A stretch of 30,287 bases of DNA from Paracoccaceae bacterium (GTDB lineage Bacteria; Pseudomonadota; Alphaproteobacteria; Rhodobacterales; Rhodobacteraceae), in the NCBI GenBank assembly GCA_030625695.1, contig DAOUQK010000005.1, positions 1 to 30,287 of the forward strand. Direction: 5' to 3'. This document shows positions 25,817 to 30,287 of this stretch, one piece after another; position 1 is the stretch's first letter, and the number at the start of each line of letters is the position of its first letter. The notes below the pieces were generated by a model. The model was not told the origin of the DNA and did not search any database. It was given only the letters and a program-made list of their open reading frames with translations. The translations under genes and the position numbers were made by a program.

Positions 25817-26294
25817 AAGCAAGATCAACGACCCCGCCTCCAAGCCAAACGAAGCCGCCAAACCGGCCGCTCCCACCGCACCTGTGCCGACGTCCACTCC
25901 GGGTGAATTCAAGGCCAGCGCGCCAAAGCCAAAGCCGCCAGCGTCGTTGCTGTCGGCAGATCTGCATATCACCGGCAATCTCAAGACCAGCGGCGACATT
26001 CAGATCGAAGGGTCGGTTGATGGCGACATTCGCGCACATCTTTTGACGGTTGGCGAAAGTGCCACCATCAAAGGCGAGGTTTCGGCCGATGACGTGATTG
26101 TCAATGGCCGGGTCATTGGCCGGGTTCGCGGGTTGAAAGTACGCCTGACGGCAAGTGCACGGGTTGAGGGTGATATCATCCACAAGACCATCGCCATCGA
26201 AAGTGGTGCGCATTTCGAAGGCTCGGTTCAACGTCAGGATGACCCGCTGAACCCGGGAAAATCTGCGCCTGTGGCAGCCGCAACACCTAAGTAA
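25806..26294 (+). CDS. Bactofilin
   Basis: A 162-residue cytoskeletal protein. A disordered Pro/Ala/Lys-rich N-terminus (residues 1-47) precedes the right-handed beta-helix core (about 50-145), seen as repeating short hydrophobic strands with glycine turns: LHITGNLKTSGDIQIEGSV, then GDVIVN-like rungs (DDVIVNGRVIGRVRG). Bactofilins polymerise without nucleotide and recruit wall enzymes. The overlap with the M23 peptidase gene indicates coupled synthesis and probably a shared complex. The operon ends in the hairpin at 26317. Confidence 0.93.
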   Translation: MFSKSKINDPASKPNEAAKPAAPTAPVPTSTPGEFKASAPKPKPPASLLSADLHITGNLKTSGDIQIEGSVDGDIRAHLLTVGESATIKGEVSADDVIVNGRVIGRVRGLKVRLTASARVEGDIIHKTIAIESGAHFEGSVQRQDDPLNPGKSAPVAAATPK

Positions 26295-26311
26295 TCCACC
26301 CTTTCCAAGGG

Positions 26312-26773
26312 TTATTCCGGGCGGGCAAAAGGCGATCTTTTGGCCCGCCCGGGTCTTACCGGACCTTCTTGCTGAACTTTGACGGCCTTCGTTTTCAACC
26401 CGTCGACCACGAAAATTATGTTTCCTTTTTTGTCGTCTTTGCGGCCTGGTGGATTGATGTGATATTTGACGACGATCTCGCCTTTGGGGCCGGGATCGTT
26501 CTTTTTCAGGCCCAGTTTGTAGGAATAGGATGCCGTCACCTTCAGATTGGCAACCGCCATTGGCGATATGGTCAGATCGGCAATGAGCGTGGCCGATTGC
26601 AGAATGCACTGCGGCAAGAACTTGTAGGTTTTGAAATCAACCGCCAGCGTGACCTGAAGGGTCACGCCAAGATCGTCGAATTTGACCGTCTTCTTTAGCG
26701 TGCGCGGGACTTTGGTGGCCGTGCCTGCCTCTTTGATGATTCCCTTGAAGAACTTTAATTTCTTGGAGCTGTC
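26312..26773 (-). pseudogene. 5'-truncated gene fragment of unknown function
   Basis: A minus-strand frame is open from 26773, just inside a TAG at 26774-26776, to TAA at 26312-26314 (153 residues). The first 36 residues (DSSKKLKFFKG and on) look like coding sequence but contain no usable start; the first possible start is GTG at 26665. The last 15 or so residues (GRAKRSPFARPE) are only the translation of the bactofilin terminator hairpin. So both ends appear lost. The middle is lysine-rich with beta-like stretches (NIIFVVDGLKTKAVKVQ). I do not recognise the family. A short real protein from GTG 26665 (117 residues) is the alternative. Confidence 0.5.
26317..26352. terminator. Strong stem-loop ending the M23-bactofilin operon
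   Basis: Arms 26317-26331 and 26337-26352 form 15 base pairs with one bulged G (26342) around a 5-nt loop, 22 nt after the bactofilin stop. The loop-proximal AAAAG/CTTTT pairs and the GC-rich base fit an intrinsic or bidirectional terminator. Confidence 0.75.
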
Positions 26774-26810
26774 CTAGATAATCACTAATGGGGTTATCTG
26801 GGACAGCCCC
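26765..26810. repeat. 46-nt near-perfect inverted repeat, insertion-sequence-end-like
   Basis: Arms 26765-26783 and 26792-26810 pair over 19 positions: 16 Watson-Crick, two G·T and one mismatch, with an 8-nt loop. The outer sequence begins GGGGCTGTCC on the minus strand, which resembles terminal inverted repeats of some insertion sequences; I cannot name the family. It separates two damaged gene remnants, so it may be all that is left of an element after internal deletion. The alternative is a transcription terminator. Confidence 0.65.
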
Positions 26811-26818
26811 TACAAATA

Positions 26819-27370
26819 ATGCACTCACTAAGGGTGATCTGTTTTGCAATCTTATCTGTCGTGTTTTTGCACAACACGGTTTTTGCCGAAAAGCATGTGG
26901 CGTTGGTCATTGGAAACGATGCCTATGAAAACGTGACGCCATTGCAAAAAGCCACCAATGACGCCGGGGCCATTGCCGAGACTTTAAGCACGCTGGGTTT
27001 TGAAGTGATTGTCAGCAAAGACGCTACACGGCGGGAAATGAACCGTCGGTTGCAGGAATTTCCGGCGCTTGTTTCGCCCGGAGATGTGGCCCTTTTCTAT
27101 TACGCCGGGCATGCAATCGAAATCGCTGGTGAAAACTTTCTGTTGCCAACCGACATTCCCGGCGCCGCCCCGGGCAAGAGGCCTTTATCAAGTCCGAAGC
27201 CATTGGTTTGCATTGCGCTAAGGGCTCCCTCGCCGGACCCGTCCGTTGGTGTAGTAGGGTGGGTGAAGACCCACGTGCCCCGCCGGAATGAAACCGGAGG
27301 CAAACGTGGGTTTTCACCCACCCTACACAAACCATTACCCCGCTGCGCGTGCCTGCCGGTTCTCGCGTAA
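26819..27370 (+). pseudogene. Caspase-like (C14) protein gene, frameshifted and truncated
   Basis: The first 119 residues are a clear start of a secreted caspase-like protein. There is a signal peptide (residues 1-23, cut near VFA-EK), HVALVIGNDAYENVTPLQKA, DAGAIAETLSTLGFEV, and the catalytic His98 in FYYAGHAIE. After DIPGAAPG the frame goes astray, but the -1 frame at 27175-27210 continues with QEAFIKSEAIGL, so a base was lost near 27170. Homology then ends before the catalytic-cysteine region (usually DACR). The rest of the frame reads through a palindrome and into the aroG 3' end. The product cannot be an active peptidase. Confidence 0.75.
27254..27326. repeat. Palindromic repetitive element with 23-bp arms
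   Basis: Arms 27254-27276 and 27304-27326 are inverted copies identical at 22 of 23 positions; the exception can form G·U in RNA. Each arm also has its own small stem (GTGGGT...ACCCAC), and the 27-nt spacer contains CCGG/CCGG. The GTAGGGTGGGT ends are of a type seen dispersed in many proteobacterial genomes. It lies 8 nt from the aroG stop and inside the broken caspase gene, so it may both have arrived by transposition and now serve as a terminator. Confidence 0.8.
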
Positions 27371-28705
27371 CGCTGACAGTTCCTCTGCCACCAAAAACGC
27401 CAGTTCCAGTGATTGGCTGGCATTCAGACGCGGATCGCAGGCGGTGTGATACCTTGCCGACAGATCCTCTTCCGATACGGCGCGAACACCGCCTGTGCAT
27501 TCGGTCACATCTTGACCGGTCATCTCGAAATGCACACCGCCCGGCACGGTTCCTTCGGCCAGGTGGATGGCAAAGAATTCGCGTACCTCGCCCATAACCG
27601 CGTGGAATTGCCGGGTTTTATAGCCGGTGTTGGATTTGATCGTATTACCGTGCATGGCATCGCAGACCCAAAGCACATTTGCCCCCTCTTCGCGGACTGT
27701 CTGGATCAGCCGTGGCAGGTGATCACCGACTTTGCCCGCACCAAAACGGGCAATCAGCGTCAATTTACCAGCCTCGTTCTCGGGGTTCAGGCGGGCCATC
27801 AGCAGCTTCAGGTCCTCTGGTGTCATTGATGGCCCGCATTTAAGGCCAACCGGGTTCAGCACCCCGCGGGCATATTCCACATGTGCGCCATCCGGCTGAC
27901 GGGTACGGTCACCGATCCAGATCATATGCCCGGACCCGGCCAGCCAATTGCCAGTCAGGGAATCCTGCACCGTCAGCGCCTCTTCGTATTCCAGCAGAAG
28001 GGCTTCGTGGCTGGTATAGAAATCAACCGTCGACAGGGTGTGCGCAGTGTCCTGATTGACCCCGGCCGCTTTCATGAAATCAAGTGTGTCGGTGATGCGA
28101 TTGGCCAGGGCGCGATATTTCTCGGCCTTTTCACCGGTGGTGAATCCAAGTGTCCAGGAATGCACCTGATGCACATCCGCATAGCCACCGGTCGAGAACG
28201 CCCGCAACAGGTTCAAGGTCGCGGCGGCCTGGGTATACGCCTGCAACATCTTGGCCGGGTTAGGTATGCGCGCCTCTGGTGTGAACGGCAGGTCGTTGAT
28301 GATATCACCCCGAAAGCTTGGCAGTTCAACGCCGTCGATCACTTCTGTCGGGGCCGAACGCGGCTTGGCGAATTGCCCGGCCATGCGGCCCAGCTTGATC
28401 ACCGGCACTTTGGCACCGTAGGTCAGCACCATCGCCATTTGCAGCATCACCTTAAAGGTGTCGCGGATATTGTTGGCGCTGAATTGTTCAAAGCTCTCGG
28501 CGCAATCGCCACCCTGAAGCAAAAACGCCTCGCCGCGCGACGCGGCACCCAACGCTTCCTTCAGGCGGCGGGCCTCTCCGGCAAAGACCAATGGCGGATA
28601 TTTCGACAATTGTGTTTCGACGGCATTCAACGCGCCCGCGTCGGTATACTCGGGCATCTGAACCCGTGGGAATTCACGCCAGTTCGATTTTTGCCACTTG
28701 GTCAT
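27335..28705 (-). CDS. aroG: Class II 3-deoxy-7-phosphoheptulonate synthase
   Basis: This enzyme condenses phosphoenolpyruvate with erythrose 4-phosphate, the first step of the shikimate pathway. The 456-residue protein is of the plant/Mycobacterium-like class II type: FLLQGGDCAESF with a metal-binding cysteine, KLGRMAGQFAKPRS, DVHQVHSWTLGFT, and VLWVCDAMHGNT followed by FEMTGQDVTECTGG. The ATG at 28705 (MTKWQKSNWRE) follows GGAGACCAGGG; the TTG five codons earlier lies inside that ribosome-binding site. A three-copy 12-bp repeat lies just upstream. Confidence 0.95.
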   Translation of the reverse strand: MTKWQKSNWREFPRVQMPEYTDAGALNAVETQLSKYPPLVFAGEARRLKEALGAASRGEAFLLQGGDCAESFEQFSANNIRDTFKVMLQMAMVLTYGAKVPVIKLGRMAGQFAKPRSAPTEVIDGVELPSFRGDIINDLPFTPEARIPNPAKMLQAYTQAAATLNLLRAFSTGGYADVHQVHSWTLGFTTGEKAEKYRALANRITDTLDFMKAAGVNQDTAHTLSTVDFYTSHEALLLEYEEALTVQDSLTGNWLAGSGHMIWIGDRTRQPDGAHVEYARGVLNPVGLKCGPSMTPEDLKLLMARLNPENEAGKLTLIARFGAGKVGDHLPRLIQTVREEGANVLWVCDAMHGNTIKSNTGYKTRQFHAVMGEVREFFAIHLAEGTVPGGVHFEMTGQDVTECTGGVRAVSEEDLSARYHTACDPRLNASQSLELAFLVAEELSALRENRQARAAG

Positions 28706-28719
28706 AACCCTGGTCTCCA

Positions 28720-28755
28720 AATGATAGGTCTAATGATAGGTCTTATGATAGGTTT
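28720..28755 (-). repeat. Three tandem 12-bp repeats in the aroG leader
   Basis: Units at 28720-28731 and 28732-28743 are identical (AATGATAGGTCT on the plus strand), and 28744-28755 matches at 10 of 12 positions. They begin 15 nt upstream of the aroG start. They could be protein-binding repeats or a slippage-prone leader; I could not place a convincing promoter nearby. Confidence 0.8.
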
Positions 28756-28922
28756 GAAAGGCTTCTATACTAAGGCCCGGACAACATGACCATATCAGAA
28801 ATTTGCCTGTCCGCGTGGCATTTTACAACACGCCGCTTGACGGAATCAAAAACCTCTGAAAAAGCTTGATTAAGCAAGTGGCAAAATTGGCCTGCTTGAC
28901 TGTCAGTTTAGGATTTCCTGCC

Positions 28923-29927
28923 ATGCCAGAGCAGCTTCAACATGTTGATGTGGATGCCACATCCACCAAGCCAAAGCGGTTTGTATTTGTGCTTCTGGAT
29001 CAGTTCTCGATCCTGTCGTTTGCCTCGGCGCTTGATTGTTTGCGTATTGCCAACCGGATGAGCAATAAAACCCTGTATTCCTGGACCATTATCGGCGAAG
29101 GCGGCGAAGAGGTCAGCTGTTCTGCCGGGACGGTTTTCAAACTGGATGCAGACCTGGGAGAGCTTTTGCGCGACGACATCGCCCTGATTTGCACCGGCGC
29201 CGAGGTGCAACGGGCCACCACCAAACGATTGCTGGGCTGGGTGCGGCGCGTAGCCCGCCAAGGGGTCAAAATTGGCGGGTTGTGCACCGGGGCCTATGTG
29301 ATGGCCAAGGCCGGATTGCTGGACGGTAGAAAGGCGACGATCCATTGGGAGAATTCGGACAGCTTTGTCGAGGAATTTGACGAGATTGAACTGACCAAGT
29401 CGGTGTTTGTGATTGATGGCACGCGGATGACCACCGCCGGTGGGACATCTTCGATTGACCTGTTGTTAAAGCTGATCGCCGATGAATATGGCGAAGAACT
29501 GGCCAATGCGGTGGCTGATCAGATGATCTATAGCTCGATCCGGACCGATCAGGACACCCAGCGCCTGTCGGTGCCAACCCGGATTGGCGTGCGTCATCCT
29601 AAACTGTCACAAGTGATCCAGATGATGGAAAGCAACATCGAAGAACCGATCAGCCCGTCGATTCTGGCCAAGGACGTCGGCATGTCAACGCGCCAGTTAG
29701 AGCGGCTGTTCCGGCGCTATCTGAACCGCTCGCCCAAGCGGTATTATATGGAACTGCGGCTGCAAAAGGCCCGGAACCTGCTGATGCAAACGGATATGAG
29801 CGTGATCAATGTGGCCTTGGCCTGCGGCTTTGCCAGCCCGTCGCATTTCTCAAAATGTTACCGGGCGCATTATGATACGACGCCGTACCGCGAACGCGGC
29901 AGTCATGCGGCGCGGCTGTCGATCTGA
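28923..29927 (+). CDS. GlxA/GbdR-like AraC-family transcriptional regulator
   Basis: A 334-residue regulator with an N-terminal DJ-1/PfpI-like domain (FVFVLLDQFSILSFASALD, IGGLCTGAYVMAKAGLLDG, TTAGGTSSIDLLLKLI). The C-terminal AraC DNA-binding domain reads ISPSILAKDVGMSTRQLERL, then NVALACGFASPSHFSKCYRA. This architecture matches GlxA-family activators such as GbdR and ArgR, which respond to glycine betaine or arginine in Pseudomonas. The ligand here is not determined, and no catabolic operon adjoins it in the window. ATG 28923 was chosen by homology; AGGA upstream is poorly spaced and a TTG at 28866 is an alternative. Confidence 0.9.
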   Translation: MPEQLQHVDVDATSTKPKRFVFVLLDQFSILSFASALDCLRIANRMSNKTLYSWTIIGEGGEEVSCSAGTVFKLDADLGELLRDDIALICTGAEVQRATTKRLLGWVRRVARQGVKIGGLCTGAYVMAKAGLLDGRKATIHWENSDSFVEEFDEIELTKSVFVIDGTRMTTAGGTSSIDLLLKLIADEYGEELANAVADQMIYSSIRTDQDTQRLSVPTRIGVRHPKLSQVIQMMESNIEEPISPSILAKDVGMSTRQLERLFRRYLNRSPKRYYMELRLQKARNLLMQTDMSVINVALACGFASPSHFSKCYRAHYDTTPYRERGSHAARLSI

Positions 29928-29954
29928 GGCCTTTGAATTAGCCTTTCGAAGATC

Positions 29955-30287
29955 TTAATCGCGGGTCGTGCCATTGCCCCGGACAAGGTATTTGAAACTG
30001 GTCAGCTGGGTTGCCCCGACGGGGCCGCGGGCGTGCAGTTTACCGGTGGCAATGCCGATTTCCGCGCCCATACCAAATTCACCGCCATCCGCAAACTGGG
30101 TCGAGGCGTTGTGCATCAGAATGGCGCTGTCGAGATGTTTGAAAAACTGGTCGGCGGCGGATTGGTCTTCGGCAAGGATGCAATCGGTGTGGTTTGAGCC
30201 GTGCAGGCGGATATGATCAATCGCTTCTTCAATGTTTTCAACAGGTTTCGCGGCGATGATCATGTCGAGAAATTCCTGACCCCAGTC
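29955..30287 (-). CDS. proA: Glutamate-5-semialdehyde dehydrogenase, C-terminal part
   Basis: The last 110 residues of gamma-glutamyl phosphate reductase, the second step of proline synthesis, are present; the 5' end lies beyond the right edge. GQEFLDMIIAAKPVENIEEA, GSNHTDCILAEDQSAA, HNASTQFADGGEFGMGAEIG and KLHARGPVGATQLTSFKY are characteristic of the ProA C-terminus. It is convergent with the GlxA-like regulator with 27 nt between stops. proB is not visible. Confidence 0.95.
   Translation of the reverse strand, partial: DWGQEFLDMIIAAKPVENIEEAIDHIRLHGSNHTDCILAEDQSAADQFFKHLDSAILMHNASTQFADGGEFGMGAEIGIATGKLHARGPVGATQLTSFKYLVRGNGTTRD

Noticed and set aside
26765..27326. A complete insertion sequence or new mobile system in the decay island
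   Set aside because: No transposase, recombinase or target-site duplication could be found; only repeat structures and gene remnants are visible.
28720..28755. CRISPR array
   Set aside because: The units are 12 bp, directly adjacent and without spacers; no cas genes are present.

Overview
The window looks like a chromosomal segment of a Rhodobacteraceae (Roseobacter-group) alphaproteobacterium. I base this on the pyrH-frr-uppS-cdsA-dxr-rseP cluster, the PIN/RNA-methyltransferase pair that matches the Rhodobacter RSP_2648/RSP_2647 families, a class II DAHP synthase, and the overall protein style. No tRNA, rRNA, CRISPR array, prophage or complete insertion sequence was seen.

Layout. (1) 1-211: a long imperfect inverted repeat downstream of rseP, inside a doubtful left-edge reading frame. 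(2) 212-5637, minus strand: a tightly packed housekeeping operon pyrH, frr, uppS, cdsA, dxr, rseP (UMP kinase, ribosome recycling, undecaprenyl-PP and CDP-diacylglycerol synthesis, MEP isoprenoid pathway, site-2 protease). dxr supplies isoprenoid precursors and uppS consumes them. (3) 5740-6615, plus: miaA, divergent from pyrH. (4) 6722-14120, plus: an AraC-type regulator followed by a complete peptide-type ABC importer: Tat-exported binding protein, two permeases, and one polypeptide carrying both ATPases. (5) 14239-14931: M48 metalloprotease, whose 3' end overlaps a convergent PIN-domain gene, itself overlapped by an RlmI-like RNA methyltransferase. (6) 16803-22878, minus: MFS transporter, queA, and a very large AsmA-like envelope protein with a 15-bp tandem repeat. 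(7) 22962-26294, plus: Bcp-type peroxiredoxin translationally coupled to a DUF455 ferritin-like protein, then an M23 peptidase overlapping a bactofilin gene, ending in a strong terminator hairpin. (8) 26312-27334: a decayed island with a 5'-truncated gene fragment, a 46-nt hairpin resembling fused insertion-sequence ends, a frameshifted and truncated caspase-like gene, and a 23-bp-arm palindrome of repetitive-element type. (9) 27335-28705, minus: class II DAHP synthase with a 12-bp triple repeat upstream. (10) 28923-29927, plus: a GlxA/GbdR-like regulator, convergent with the C-terminal part of proA cut by the right edge.

Most of the window is ordinary core genome. The parts that ordinary annotation does not explain are the two palindromic structures close to rseP and aroG stop codons, the decayed caspase locus, the cysteine-bearing periplasmic insert in the first permease, and the coupling of a lone PIN nuclease to an RNA methyltransferase. 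I did not find a convincing new multi-gene system; these are the best leads.
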